Shown: positions 34,546-46,500, counted from the first letter of the stretch. The stretch: DNA of 64,000 nt from Ceratotherium simum simum (GCF_000283155.1 NW_004454262.1:3156785-3220784), one strand, 5' to 3'. Notes: generated from the letters alone by a model not told the origin. A program made the numbers and translations.

Positions 34546-35879
34546 TCATCATTAAATCAGAATGCACTTCTGATCATAGAGAAAGCTCTTTTGGTTGATG
34601 ATAAAAAATGAAAATTGACATTGTCTTAAACTATTTCACGTCACGTTTTTTTGCCCTGTTGGAAATCCAAAGTTCCAAACTGTTGAGAACAAAGCCCATG
34701 TGGCTTTTAACAATTCACTTTCTTTGCTTTTTCCCTTTCTTCTATCATCAGAGTAAAGAAGTTGTTTCCATGTGTTCCACAAATGAGAAATGAGTAAACT
34801 AATTCATGTTTAATAGCTTTTTGGAAGTTATGAATGTTCACAAATGGGCAAAATACATCAATTAGTATTTTGGAAATTCTTGGAGACTCTATTTTCCTGT
34901 CTCAGTGCCTTCGGGTGGGAGATTGTCCGGCTCTGTCACCTCTGCTTTGTTCTGTAATGAGGGAAAGCTGCAATTATTATGCCTGATTCTCTTGGCCTTT
35001 TTAATTCTGTTTGTAACAAAACGTTCAATTAAGAAAACCAGACCAAATGTCATTTGAACAAGTGAATAGTACAGAATGAGTTTTGAGGAGGTTAAACCAC
35101 AGGTTGTTACAAATGATAATACAAAATCTCTTGTGTTTGAAACTGATTGAAATAGCATATTTCAACAACCTTACATAGATGTTGTTTTATGAAAGAACTC
35201 TTTTTTTTCTTTCCTACAAATTAAAGAAAACTTCTGCTCAGTTGAAAGAGTGCCACCTTTTTTCTCCCCTTAAAATTTTTTTTTTTTTTAAATCAAAGTG
35301 GGTCTGTACATTAGTGAAGTGCTTTAATGGCCTGCACTGTGCACGATCACGAAGTGCCCTGTTACATGGAAGTGCATGGAGGGAAACAGCACTTTCCATA
35401 ACTCTAAATTTCAAACTTTATCCCTTTAAAAAACGTATCAGTGATTCTACTGCAATAAAGATATTTACATTTGAGTGAAACTGTTTTCTGATTTTATTAC
35501 ATGTGTGGTTTGAGCCGTGTTTTGGAACCAATCTTCAAAGAAGCAAGAGCAACTAATTATTCCTCTGAGCCTACAAGGTGAGAGAAGTTTGCAGGGAGGT
35601 AAACACTGGTTATTATTATTTTATTTATTTGCCCCTGACTCCCAGGTATGAGTGACTATCAGAGAACACATATGATGTGTCATCTTCATTGCCCATGCAG
35701 GTTTGGAAATTCTAGAAGCCTCTGAAAGCTCAAAAGTTGGGTAAGTTTTGCTCTGGGTTTCCAGTAGAAGGGAGACTTCACACCAATGATTCTAGGGCTG
35801 GAGGCCCATGTTCTTGGAAGAGAAGCACTTTAGAAATGAGGAGTGTACAACAAATATGATATGGGTCTTTGGGGAGAGA

Positions 35880-36025
35880 TTCAGGGCATGGACTATCACT
35901 CAGATAGGCATGGGTTTAATTTCATGCGCATGCAAACACACACACACACAATTTTTTGGTGAAGCACTTAGCTCAGTTCCTAGCAGGAAGAGTTTAATAA
36001 GTAGTGGTTATTATTTTTATTAAAG
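35880..36025 (+). repeat. MIR SINE remnant with (CA)n inside
   Basis: TCAGGGCATGGACTATCACT resembles the MIR head and GCACTTAGCTCAGTTCCTAG with GTTATTATTTTTATTA the MIR tail. A CACACACACACA run at 35,936-35,949 sits between them. Confidence 0.55.
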
Positions 36026-37472
36026 CTAAATAGATTTGTCCGAACTTCTTCTATGGTGGCACAAAGGAGGAAGTGTTATCTCAGATAAAATACAAAAATC
36101 CAAACAGAGAAATGTGATTGCCTAAGATCTAGTCCCAGTTAAAGTGAAATGGAGAAAAACAATGTTTCAGATCCTCTTGGCCAGGTCCCCTCTGCAGGCA
36201 TACCGACGTACAGGCTGGTTTGTCTTCCCTATCTGGGCATTTAGGACAGAGACAATTTGGGAGGAGAATTAATTCTCCCCTCACCTCAAGACCTGACTGT
36301 AGAATAGAGAGTTTTCTTAATTTTTTTTTCTTTCTGAACATCTGCATTAAGTACTCCTCATTAGTCACTGGTAGAATCTAGTGCCATTTAGATTGCTGAA
36401 TAAAACCAGGTAAAAATAATGACATTCTGTATGAAAGTTTGGAATCAATTGGATTGTGTGTGTTTCAGTGAGTATAACCCCATTGTCAGAGGAATGAGTG
36501 AAGAGTTTAAGCTTGGGTGTCAAGACCTTAAAAGCCATTTAAAAGTGCATTAACACATAGAATTGATTTGCATAGGTTAGAAATGGAAAAAAGGAAGAAA
36601 TTAAAGCTTTGTATTTTATTCTGATTTGGCTATTTATTTTTTATGGTTTGAAAAGAACTTTAAAGTGCAGTTGTTTTTTTTTTCATAGCCTTGGGGTCTA
36701 TTTTGTTCACTTTTACCTAAAAGATTCGCCTATGCTCACTAAGTGGGAGGCAATGATCGTTTAAAATAATGAGATTTAAAATCCCACATAAAAAATACGT
36801 AGCCACACAATAGTAAAGAACATCAAAATTTTTTGTGGAGGTTTATATTGGAACAAGGAGAGATGTGAACCCAGAAAATACACTTTAAGAAAAGAAGAAA
36901 GACCAATAGATCTGGTTTTCAGCTTATCAATATGTACAAAGTCCTATAGAAATTACACAATAAAACATCTGACAGTCGGCATGCCCCTAAGATGTTTGCA
37001 TTTTAATATGGAGATTTTGGATTCTGTCTTATCAAATAAAATTTTTCAGACAAAATTTGTTTGACTTAAGCAAAATTTCTGATGTGCAGTGGGAAAACAA
37101 GAATCTCAGTTAGAAAGCAAATCATCTTTGTGGATTTAATTGCCATTGACAGAAAAAGGCCATTGGGCTGGAAAGATAATCCATGTTCAGCCAAAAGGCA
37201 TTATATAGTTTGAAATTAAAGAAAAAAATCTATTAAGTTAAAACAGCTGGAAAATGAAATCTAATAAAAAATATTTAATTTAAATGGTTTGCTTTATTTT
37301 TTAATTTTATTTTTTTGGTCAGTGAACTTTTTCACTGCAAATGTGACATATATGACTAAATATCACATGTCTAGGCCAGGTATAAATGGATATTTATTGA
37401 TAAATGTCAATCTTGAGAGAAAAAATAATGGACCTACTGCTTTTAAGTTTATTGCATTTCCATACCAGCCAA

Positions 37473-37494
37473 TTTTTTTTTTTTTTTTTTTTTT
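37473..37494. repeat. T22 homopolymer
   Basis: Twenty-two consecutive T. It is followed by GCCGTAGCTTAAGAAGAACC and about 200 bases of more GC-rich sequence. A poly(T) on plus would be the poly(A) tail of a minus-strand retroposed copy, but no target-site duplication was found. Confidence 0.9.
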
Positions 37495-38094
37495 GCCGTA
37501 GCTTAAGAAGAACCCTGGTTCATCTGACCTACTGGCCCAAGAAAGCCATTCCCTGGGAGGCCATTTTGGTCCAACAGTTCACCTGTAAAGAGATTCAGAC
37601 AAGATCACAGCAAGTGAACCTCCCTCTCCCTTCCTGAGTTGGACCTCAGCTCAGATGAAAGCATCTGTCCCCCCCCAGCTGAAGATGCCATGATGGCTTG
37701 GTTTTGTGTTTATGAAGCCTGCTGTTTCTTCTGTTTTCCTGGCTTCTTCTCACTTTGCTAGCTTTGTAAGTGTCTTTTCAAAGCCCCGTCGTCCACTGCC
37801 CATTTCAGACCACTCCCTCCAAGCCCTCAACCCTCCCATTGGAGGACCATGGCAGCTAAGGCTTTTCCAGGTTGGCCATGTGATTAAAAATATTGTGAAG
37901 TATTGATGTAGACATGGTTTGGATTTCAGTGAGTTTTTCCTCCTTTCCCAGAGTCTGAGCCTCTGTACTGAAGAACAGGCAGCATCTCCTGTATCCATAT
38001 TCATGGATTTAAACGGGCCAATATTATTTTAGCTTTTAAGTCTATCTTTCTCAAATCTCTTTTCTCTAGGAGACTTCAAGTCATCATAGTTAGG

Positions 38095-38215
38095 GGATTC
38101 ATTAATTCATGTACTTGTTCATTCATTTATTCATCTTGCTTTTACTTGGTGCCAGTCATTGGAAATACAAAGATTATTAAGAAGGAACTATTGTTAAAGG
38201 AAGACAATGGTGCTA
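38095..38215 (-). repeat. L2 LINE 3' end, minus strand
   Basis: TTCATTCATTTATTCATCTT and TACTTGGTGCCAGTCATTGG, then AATACAAAGATTATTAAG, follow the L2 3' terminal region in reverse. Confidence 0.65.
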
Positions 38216-38519
38216 TAGAATGAAGTTTAGATTTTCTTTCACAATTTCCCTAAGAGAAAGCCCTGAGTTCATCTATCATAGACTCAGATTTGCTCACTCT
38301 ACTTTTGCTCCTTCTCATCAACACTCCCTCCAGCCCCTGATGAGTGCTCTAGCATGTTTTGTCTCTCTCATTCCTGTCACAGGAATGCAGGTCAAGAATT
38401 TGGGCTTAGTATTTGGAGATGAGGTAAGAAATTGTGGAAGACTATATCTCATGGCCTTTATTTTCTCAGTGAAGTGGGAAGCAAATTCAGTGCCCAGAGA
38501 CAGGGTAAAGATTAAGAAG

Positions 38520-38860
38520 AGCAGCAAAGTGTGACCCAGGTCACTCTGGTTCTGATCTCATTTTTCACCAGGTCCAGCAGCCCCTCAAAGGGCCCCACAA
38601 ATATTTCAGGAGTTACCAGAGTGTCTTTCACATGCTCAAGGCCACGTTCACTCCCTGGTGTCAGGGTCCCACTGACACCATGGGCACCATGGGCACCATG
38701 GGCCCACTGGGCACCATGGATTTCCTGCCAATGGCTCCAGTGGGTGGCTGCTGCTGCACGGCCAGGTGCAGAGACCGCTCTTTTGACTTGCTCACTGCTT
38801 CTTCTGACCTGGCAGTTTCCTGCTGCTGGCCCCTCTGAGTGCCCTATGTTAGCATGCTCC
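38520..38860. other. GC-rich unique block with a CACCATGGG mini-repeat
   Basis: This block is richer in GC than its surroundings and open in more than one frame on both strands (38,531-38,890 plus, 38,512-38,862 minus). At 38,676-38,719 the unit CACCATGGG recurs three to four times. The frames encode low-complexity Gly-Thr-Met or Ala-His-Gly runs there. I do not recognise a protein. It could be an old processed pseudogene, a diverged exon, or simply GC-rich DNA. No splice sites, start context or poly(A) tail were found. Confidence 0.35.
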
Positions 38861-38864
38861 AAAG

Positions 38865-39590
38865 CTGTGTTACCTAGCCCTTCAATATGAAGAGAAACAG
38901 CCCTTTCAGTTTTTTCTTCTTTCTGCCTTGTATACAGACAAGTACCTAAGAGCTAGTGTAGGCATACATTTGAATAACAGCCACCTTGCTGTGCTCAGAA
39001 TCCCTACTGTGCTCCAACAATTAAGGCTCTGTTACTAGGTCAACATCACCATGCCTTACAAGAATTCTGTCTTGAAGGCATCTATAGATTCCTGCCTCGC
39101 CCCACTTCAGAGTCTAAAACCCAGCTATGGACAGAACCTAAGTCCCCCTGTCAGCAGACTTCAGAGGACCCTCTCTTCATAGCTCCCCCAACACGTCCAG
39201 ACAGGTCAGAACATGACAGCAGCAAACTAAGACTTAAGTTAAACTCCATGCCAGGAAAGTTTTAGAACAGCTACCCAGGGGATGGAAATGTACCAGACTA
39301 CAAAAAGTTACAAAATTGCTGAACTTCACTCATTGCTCCATGGAGACTAGACCTTTGATTGAAACGGTACCATCCAGCATCTGTTTGTAATTTTTCCAGC
39401 AGTGTTGGACAGTCTAGGAAGAAAAGAGAGGTTTGAAGTGAATCAGAGTTGAGGTCAAGCACGGCTGGTAGGGCATGGTAATACGGAGTGTGAGGGGATT
39501 GAGAAAGTTTGTAAAATTGGAATGATTGATCAGGCAGCTCAGCTTGGTGGAGCAGAGAGGGAAGGGGAATCTGGGAAGCTGATGGAGTCA
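38865..39590. other. Unique, non-genic stretch
   Basis: No recognisable element. The minus frame 39,298-39,606 has no family features. Confidence 0.4.
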
Positions 39591-39594
39591 TCTG

Positions 39595-40015
39595 TTTAGC
39601 AAGCATTTATTGATCACTGACAATGTGCCAGGCAGGTACAGGCACAGGTTCTGGGAAAGCTGCCCTTGTGAAGTTTACAGTACAGAGTACTGTACTGTAA
39701 ACAGTACAGAGCGCTAACTGCTCCAATGACCCGGGAGCTGTAGGAGTATAAGGAGGAGCATCTAACTTTGTCTTGGAAGATTGGTTGGAGAAAATTACAC
39801 CTACATGGAGACCTGGTAGAAGGAATTTCTAGAAGGGAGAGGAAAGCATGCTCCCAGGCAGAAGGACTAGCTTGGCTGAAGGCTTGGAGATAACAGAGAA
39901 AGAGGATAAAGGATTGGTGCAGGATGGCTGGGGCATGAAGGACTGCAGAGGAGTCATGAGGGATGAGGTGGGAGGAGTAGTGAGGTATCACAGCAGGAGG
40001 GGTTTGTAGGATACC
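39595..40015 (-). repeat. L2 LINE, minus strand, about 420 bp
   Basis: AGCATTTATTGATCACTGAC, AATGTGCCAGGCAGGTACAG and TGCCCTTGTGAAGTTTACAG are the reverse of the L2 3' end. The series AGGCAGAAGGACTAGCTTGG, CTGAAGGCTTGGAGATAACA continues into the L2 body. The minus-strand frame 39,614-39,991 lies in it and is not a gene. It holds the perfect hairpin at 39,673-39,702. Confidence 0.8.
39673..39702. repeat. Perfect inverted repeat, 13-bp arms, 4-base loop
   Basis: GTTTACAGTACAG, loop AGTA, CTGTACTGTAAAC. The arms are exactly complementary, and ACAGTACAGAG also recurs just after the right arm. It lies inside the L2 fragment and looks like a local duplication/inversion. Confidence 0.95.
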
Positions 40016-40240
40016 TTCAGGGCTATCTACCCAGTCTAGTCCCTTCCCCTTCCACCCTGACCACCACTAAACTGCCTCATCATAATGGGTAGAGTCCAGA
40101 ATTCAAGTCTGTGTCATGTTGACTCTGCTCTCCTGGTCATAGTTAACTAGACCAGGGTGGACAGTTAAGGATCAGAGTCCAGCATATTCACAGAGGAACA
40201 TAGAAAGCTGGTTTATAGACAGAGAAATAAATCAGAATGT

Positions 40241-40329
40241 GTAGAGAGAAGGGGGGGGAGAGAGAGAGAGAGGGAAGAGAGAGAGAGAGGGAAGAGAGAC
40301 AGAGAGTGAAAGAGAAAGAGAGAGAGAGA
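40241..40329. repeat. (GA)n microsatellite
   Basis: About 90 bases of GAGAGA with GGGAA and ACAGA interruptions and an initial G9 run. Confidence 0.9.
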
Positions 40330-40484
40330 TTTATTGAGTAGCTAGTTGCTTGGTTTTCCAAGAGCTTGTAATTAGTGACAGAGCTTGTGCCCTTGTAATT
40401 AATTCCCTCTTTTTGCACTCAGTCTAGCTTAAGTAGGTTACTGTTTCTTGCAACAAAGGAGCTTTGACTAGGCTCACCGGGGAG

Positions 40485-40625
40485 AGAGTATAAAATGTTG
40501 TCTATGGTTGTGGCTCTACAATAGCAGAATCGAGTCGTTGCAATAGAGACAATATGGCCCGCAAGACCTAAAATATTTACTATGTGTCCCTTATAGAAAA
40601 AGTTTGCTGACCATTGATCCAGTTG
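40485..40625 (-). mobile_element. hAT-type non-autonomous DNA transposon remnant
   Basis: GGCCCGCAAGACCTAAAATA, TTTACTATGTGTCCCTTATA and AAAAAGTTTGCTGACC read as the complement of a MER-type hAT element whose 5' part runs GGTCAGCAAACTTTTTCT. The same family appears at 55,738. Confidence 0.7.
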
Positions 40626-40639
40626 ATTCCTCTCAGTTG

Positions 40640-42295
40640 CATGTAGCCACGCCCACAATTCTTGTCTAGTCATACTTCTTAGATTTTCTATAATTCTTTG
40701 TATTCTCATCCCCATGCCAACTCTTTCTTTCCTCACCCTAATTGTCCAGTACCTTGAGCTTGTCAGGTTTAGATGGAAAATCCACATGTTAAGTCTCTAT
40801 TGACTGAAACACTTCTTTCAGTAGAAAGGATTTTCTGGGCATCACATCCTTAGTTGAACCTTTACTCTGAGGCACCTTAATCCATTCAAAGGTTGTAACA
40901 TTGGTTGACAGCAATGGCCTTTATCTGAAAGCCGAGTTTTATTCGGCCCTCATTGTTCAGAAGACTGCTCAGTTTTATCTTTTCCCAGTTGGGGTTGAAT
41001 AGCTTTCTTTCTTCAGCCTACAAGTCCCTGAATTTCCAGACTCTCTTTTCTCTCTCCTTCTTACTTGTCTGCCTACAGATAATTTTCTGAGCTTATCCTT
41101 TCCTTGTGGTACCTTGTCAACAGCAGCCAACAAAGCCAACATATCTACTAATGTTCTGTTTTCCAATCATTTCCCTAGAGCTACAAGTTCATTAAGTACG
41201 TTATTTACTTTCCAAGTAATCAGAGGTGACAGTTTTACCATGTTTCACCACTTCATGATGTGTATCATCATATTCCTAGTCTACAATAATTGATTCCTCA
41301 ATGCACTAATTGCCTGCTTAGCCAATGCCAGGTATTATAGGTATTTGTTAAGTGGCACCTCACTTCTGGGTACCGTTGAAGCCTATCCATCAAAATCCAC
41401 CAGAAATATACCTATAGTCAAACAAAATAAGATGTTTTAACTTGCTGCGGGAAGGGAAATTGCACACCAGGGGAACCATGAGTGGGTGTCTTGGGAAGAG
41501 GAATCAAGAGAGACTTATTATAGGACTTGGGCTTGTGCTGGGTGATGTAGGGGAGCATTTAAGGAAGTGGGTGCTTTCAGGAATTGAGGGCAATTCAGTG
41601 ATTGGGAATCTTACTAATTTTTGTCTAGGAGATGGGAGGAACAAAGTGGGGCTAAGGTTGTCATTGGTAAGGAGGCAGTGGTCACCTGTGGGGGGTAGTC
41701 CTGAGTCCCGTCCATTAAGTCATCCAGGAAGGACCATGGGACCAAAACAAGAAGAGCTGGTGTTGAACAGCTGCTGCCCTGGGCTGAGGAGGGAGTCAAA
41801 GCACCCTCCTGGAACAGAGATGCACCACCTTAGTCACGGGAACTGCAGAGAGAGGGGGCTCAGAGGAGAGTTTCCCGCAGGGCCATGAGGGTGGGCCACA
41901 CAAGAGAGTCTGCTGTAATGCCATCAGGCCCAAAGCAACATAGCCAAGGGAGAACTATCCTGTCTCTCATTTCTCCTCCCTTCTCCCACCCCACCACAGG
42001 CAGGGTGCAATACAGTAACCTGTAGGAGAGGAAAAGGGAGCAGAAGGACCGTCTTCCTTCTCAACTGAAATCTCCCAGTCTGAGGAAGACCTGAGCTGGG
42101 GGAAGGGAGAAGATTTAATGCTAAGTTAGTTACTGAATTGACACTGTGCTTAGAGTGTAAAGTGACCATTGGACAATTGGCAAACAGGAGAGGGAATTCA
42201 GGGGGCCTCCAGAGTGCAGAGGGAGACTATGCCCATTGGAAATGGTGGTGAGGGTGTGTTTGTCACAGATAGCACTTGTTCATCCTGGTGACTCT
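40640..42295. other. Unique, non-genic stretch
   Basis: No recognisable transposon. The longest frame (41,442-41,888 plus, 148 residues) has no domain I recognise and no codon pattern arguing for a gene. Confidence 0.4.
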
Positions 42296-42299
42296 TTTG

Positions 42300-42450
42300 T
42301 TTACTGTCTTTAGGCTTCTACCAGAATGTGAGCCCTATGAGGATAAAAAGCTAGTCTTTTCGTGTAACACTGTATTCTCAGCAAATGTAATGCTGTGTGG
42401 AAAGCAGTGGACAATAAGTAAACATTTCCAGAACGAATGAATGAATGAAT
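42300..42450 (+). repeat. L2 LINE 3' end
   Basis: CTACCAGAATGTGAGCCCTA, TGAGGATAAAAAGCTAGTCT and the terminal GAATGAATGAATGAATAG are the L2 3' end and its tetranucleotide tail. Confidence 0.75.
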
Positions 42451-42784
42451 AGTTCCCCCAGCCTCTTCTTATTTGTATTATAGTCACAGTTCGTTGTATC
42501 TCTGGCTGTGGTAGCCCATGCCTGGGCCGGATTTCCACCAAGAACGAGATGTTGTTTTGATTATTCGAGGAGCCAAAATGCTCTATTCGCTTAGAGCTGG
42601 GCTTGGGTCATCAATAACCTTAGCTAGTCATTGACCTGAGATGGTTACACAGAGGGAGTTCCTGGTCTTGAGTCCAATTAAACTATGGACTACCCAGGAG
42701 CCTTGGCTATGTTTGTTCTATGTCTGAAGTTAATTAGGTCCAGCCTGTGCCTTTTAACTAAATATGTCTCTATCTATGTTGCAT

Positions 42785-42905
42785 GTTTCTTAATCTTGGT
42801 TACACATTAACATCATCTAGGGAGTTTTAAAAAATATCCATACTTGGGGCCCACTCAAGACTTATTAAATCAGAGTCTCTGGAGGTGGAGCCCAGGAGTA
42901 TCTTT
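42785..42905 (+). mobile_element. MER5-like DNA transposon remnant
   Basis: TTAATCTTGGTTACACATTA, ACATCATCTAGGGAGTTTTA, TTAAATCAGAGTCTCTGGAG and GTGGAGCCCAGGAGTAT follow the hAT MER5-like order. The right terminal repeat is missing. Confidence 0.7.
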
Positions 42906-43024
42906 ACTCATCTCTTCAAAAAGAGTGTAGACCATTTCAGGTGTTGTCAAACTTGTGTGATGAGTCTTACGTGGTGTGACCTGTTTTCTGGTCATGCATA
43001 GTAGGCTACATGTTGGCCCTTGAG

Positions 43025-43240
43025 TAGCGTTGCCAGATAAAATACAAGAAGCCCAGTTAAATTTGAATTTCAGATAAAAACAAATAATGTTGTTTATTAT
43101 GCTGTTAATGCTGTTAATGTTTTAATGCTATTGCAACAGGCATACTCAATACTAAAACATTATTTATTGTTTATCTGAAATTCAAACTTAACTGGGCTTC
43201 CATGTTTTTATTTTCTAAATCTGACAATCTGGCGTGAGGG
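43025..43240. mobile_element. Palindromic MITE-like DNA transposon (copy 1)
   Basis: The left arm TTGCCAGATAAAATACAAG...CCCAGTTAAATTTGAATTTC and right arm GAAATTCAAACTTAACTGGG...AATCTGACAATCTGGC are inverted copies. The whole roughly 215-bp element is thus a long imperfect palindrome around a TTAATGCTGTTAATG centre. The same family occurs at 53,622-53,818. It has no coding capacity. Confidence 0.8.
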
Positions 43241-43319
43241 ATTGGGTAAACAACATAACCGGTCCTTCACTGCAGATGGTTTGAGAGGCCCTGGGTTGAA
43301 ATAAGTAAATGCAGGTCAG

Positions 43320-43830
43320 TGCTAATTAGGAAGGGGGTTCTAGTCAGGTTCGTTGGCTGTAAATAGCAGAAACCTGATCTGGCTAGTTTAAGCAGAAAAG
43401 AAATTTGTTGGAAGGATCTAAGGTAACTCACAGAATCAGTGGGAATGGTGTAGAATCAGGCAAAAAAAGGTAGGAACTAAGGTGGTTGGGAAGTCAATGG
43501 CACAGCCAAGGCCATGCTGCAGTAGCGTCTGGTTAGGCAGGTGCCTCTGGAGCCTCTGCCTGTCCTTTGCTAGCTTTTAGCTCTACCTCCATCCAAGTCT
43601 CTAATGGTCTCTGCACTGTAAGCTCAAGGTTCAAAGTTCCAGGTGGGAGCATGAGCTGGGCCATGCAGCTGTACCCTCTGGCTGCCAGGGAATGGGGAGA
43701 GGAAGTAATCTTTAGCCTTTCTAGGGAGGCTCTGTCTCCCACCAAGACTCTCATGGTGGGAAGAAATTCCCCCAAGAGGAAGAAATTTTGAATTGGGGTA
43801 GCAAAAAACGACAAATATCCACTACCAAGT
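43320..43830 (-). repeat. Old dispersed repeat, family not named (copy on minus)
   Basis: GCTGTAAATAGCAGAAACCT and CTGGCTAGTTTAAGCAGAAA near the left, with AGAGGAAGTAATCTTTAGCC further on. Complemented, the left end resembles the right end of the block at 60,830-61,310 (TTTAAGTGAGTTTGAACTGG, ATTTCTATAACTTCCAACC). Frames here are not considered genes. Confidence 0.45.
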
Positions 43831-43869
43831 GCTGAAGCGGACTTCTCAGAATCCTGGCGGGTGGGAGGA

Positions 43870-44000
43870 GGCAGCGTGGAGTTATGGGAGTTAGGTTTGC
43901 CTCTTCATCCGTTCAGTGCCATTGACTGGCTGGGGCCCTTAGAGGTCACTCAGCCTCTGAGCCTCAGTTTTCTCATCTGCAAAATCAATGGTTTCTAGAT
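43870..44000 (+). repeat. MIR SINE
   Basis: GGAGTTATGGGAGTTAGGTT (head), AGAGGTCACTCAGCCTCTGA and GCCTCAGTTTTCTCATCTGC (core) are in MIR order. Confidence 0.75.
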
Positions 44001-44004
44001 TTTG

Positions 44005-46500
44005 AATTTCACTGACCAGTAAAATTTCAACGGGAATTTTGGGGATGAACATAGGCATCTTGCCAATTTTTTGCTTTGTCAAGTAAAGATATTACTTAAA
44101 ACAACTATCAATTACTATCACCACCATTTTATAAAAAGAAGAATATTTTAATACCAAAAATTAGGAAGGACATGATCTCAGAATACTGATTAGTTCTTTA
44201 AATTGAGTTAGTTTTTAGGACAACTCACTACATTGGCTTTTTTTTCTCTACCTTCACTTGGACCAGTGAAAGACTGGCTCTACACAATGGGTTAGTGCGG
44301 GAACCGTCAGTCTTAATGGCTTTTCCAAGATTATGATTCTTGAATTTCTGAAGGCTGGAGAGGGGGATTTTTGTATTGGCTTGTTGTTGGCATTGCAACT
44401 TTTTCCTTTTGATCTCTGAGCAAACTTTGTTTGGATGACCTTCAGTGCATGGCAAAAAGTCTACCTGTTAAAGTGCATTTAAAAAAACTCTTGAATGGCA
44501 AGAGGAGTCCTTTGGGATAACGAACATCCACCTCTTTGCATTGTTTAATGTTACTGTCACAGAGGTGCCCGGAGACCGTGGCAGTGAGTGCATTTCTATA
44601 AATCTTAAAAATCAATCAACTGATCAATATGTAGGGAGGGCTGGTAGACATGCCCACTTAGAGGACTAAATGCCTGGTCCAGCTTGGCCTTTCTCACTAT
44701 TGAAGGGACATTGATAAACGGGATATGCAAAGGATCATAAAGATGACCCTTGTCTCTCTCTCTCCTTCCCACTCTTTTCAAAATCATGCATTTTGAAGGC
44801 AGCTGGGACCGAGGGAATTGAATATGCACATTTTGAAGGAAAGAAACCACTGATGCATCTATAAATACTGAGGAATAATAACGGAAGGAAAAGGGACAAG
44901 TTATTGACTGTGGTTAAAAGTATAGCAAAGAATAATGGGCCTCATCAGAAGAGGGAAACTTTTTAGCTGTAAGGATCCAACTTTCTAACAATGGGGTGTG
45001 GGGAGAGGTTTGTAGACAGAGGCCCCTCTCTGGGTGTTCAGAGCCAAGTAGATGAAAAACGAAAGAGTTTAGAGCAGTGAACAGTACTGCCTTCACCAGA
45101 AGCTTTATGGGGCCCTAGTGGTTTGTTTTTTCAGCCCCAAGATCTATAATTCTGTTTTTCTTTGTAGATTTTGTGTTGACTCATTTTGATTTCTCCATTT
45201 TTTCGCTCCCATTGCTCTCCTGTGCCTGTGGTTGTCTCTTTTTAAAATTTTATCTTGTGAGTCCAGTTTGCTTTCCTTTTTGTGCTGAGCCTTTGGTTTA
45301 TTGAATGCATGCCCATGTTATTCATTCTGATGTTTTTCCTCGCAACTCTCTCTTGCTGGCATGGATGCTGGGCTATTTTAACACAATAACTACCCTTTAA
45401 AAGGAATCTATCTTTTACTCACTTCCTTACCTCAGGTTGCCTATTGCTGCTCTTTGCAAAGTTCATGACCAAGAACAGTTGGTCAGTCATATTGTCTTTG
45501 TACATAAAGGATGGTTTTTATATGTGGGTACGTTTATCCTGGGACTGTGAGGTAAGAAGACTGATTCCAAAACAAACACACTAGCATTTACATACAAAAA
45601 CACACACAAACAACAAAACCTGCCCCTCATCATAGCCTCCTTATTCCATTCTACTGCTAAAGATCAAACACTTCTGGACTGTTCTTTTAGAATTGCCCCT
45701 AGAGCTTGTCTATAAATCACACAAGAAAAGTGGTCTTTTTGCTTAATAATCACACTTTTTTATTTGACCAAAAATTATATTACCTGGCATTTTCACCCAC
45801 CTTTTTAAATTAAATCTGCTTCATATGGCTTTATATACAGGATGATATTCAAAATATTTGACAATGCAGGCCAATCAGAACAGACGCTGGTTATGACCAA
45901 CAGTTATATCTGTAGCCATATATATCCTCTGAATATTAGTTCTGCTTTATGTTATTCCAAAACATTCTTTAAAATAAAAATACCCCATTTATGGTGAACT
46001 TTGATATTTTTTGACTTCTCAGTGTCCAATCCTAGCTGCTGTATTGGGGGAATTCCCCACTGTCTGTGGTCTTCATGATATAATGGGTAGTGCCTGGCAT
46101 CTCAGTACTGATGGTAAAAGGGCAGAGGTTTTCCGCTTCCCACTCTCTGGCTTTCAGGAATGTGGCAGAGTCTTGGCCAATTAGATACTCTCTTGAGCAA
46201 ATCCAAACAATGCAAAGGTATTTTAGTGTTCATTCAACAGGGAGGAAGCAACAGTATTTTGCCCAAAATACTGTTTTGGCAATGGTGTCCGATGGTGGTG
46301 AAGGAAGTGCCTTCTATTTCTAGTCTAGGAAGTACCTAGACTATTTCTGCTAAAAGATCATTGTGCTTGCTGCTTCTCAGCCCACAAGAGATGGTTCTTG
46401 TACATTTTCTTAGCCTGATCACCCAGGCACACTTCAATTCTCTGAGGTCCTAATTCCCTCTCCATAAATCCCCTATTTTATCGAGGAAAGTCAGAGATGA
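44005..46500. other. Unique, AT-rich non-genic stretch
   Basis: No clear repeat or exon. Short frames only. Confidence 0.4.

Larger units (their letters stand above)
34550..38090. other. Mostly unique, AT-rich non-genic stretch
   Basis: Contains a MIR remnant at 35,880-36,025 and a 22-base T run at 37,473-37,494; otherwise no recognisable element. The segment 34,900-35,480 has the look of unique conserved non-coding DNA (homopolymer runs, AATTAAG/TTAATT motifs), but I cannot test conservation. Confidence 0.4.

Noticed and set aside
35320..35405. Possible microRNA-like hairpin (AAGTGCTTT ... AGCACTTTCC)
   Set aside because: Only about six bases of each arm pair well; too little stem for a precursor.
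40188..40418. Minus-strand Ser/Leu-rich frame
   Set aside because: Produced by the (GA)n microsatellite at 40,241-40,329.
41442..41888. 148-codon plus-strand frame
   Set aside because: No recognisable domain, no splice or promoter context, and an overlapping minus frame; best explained as chance.
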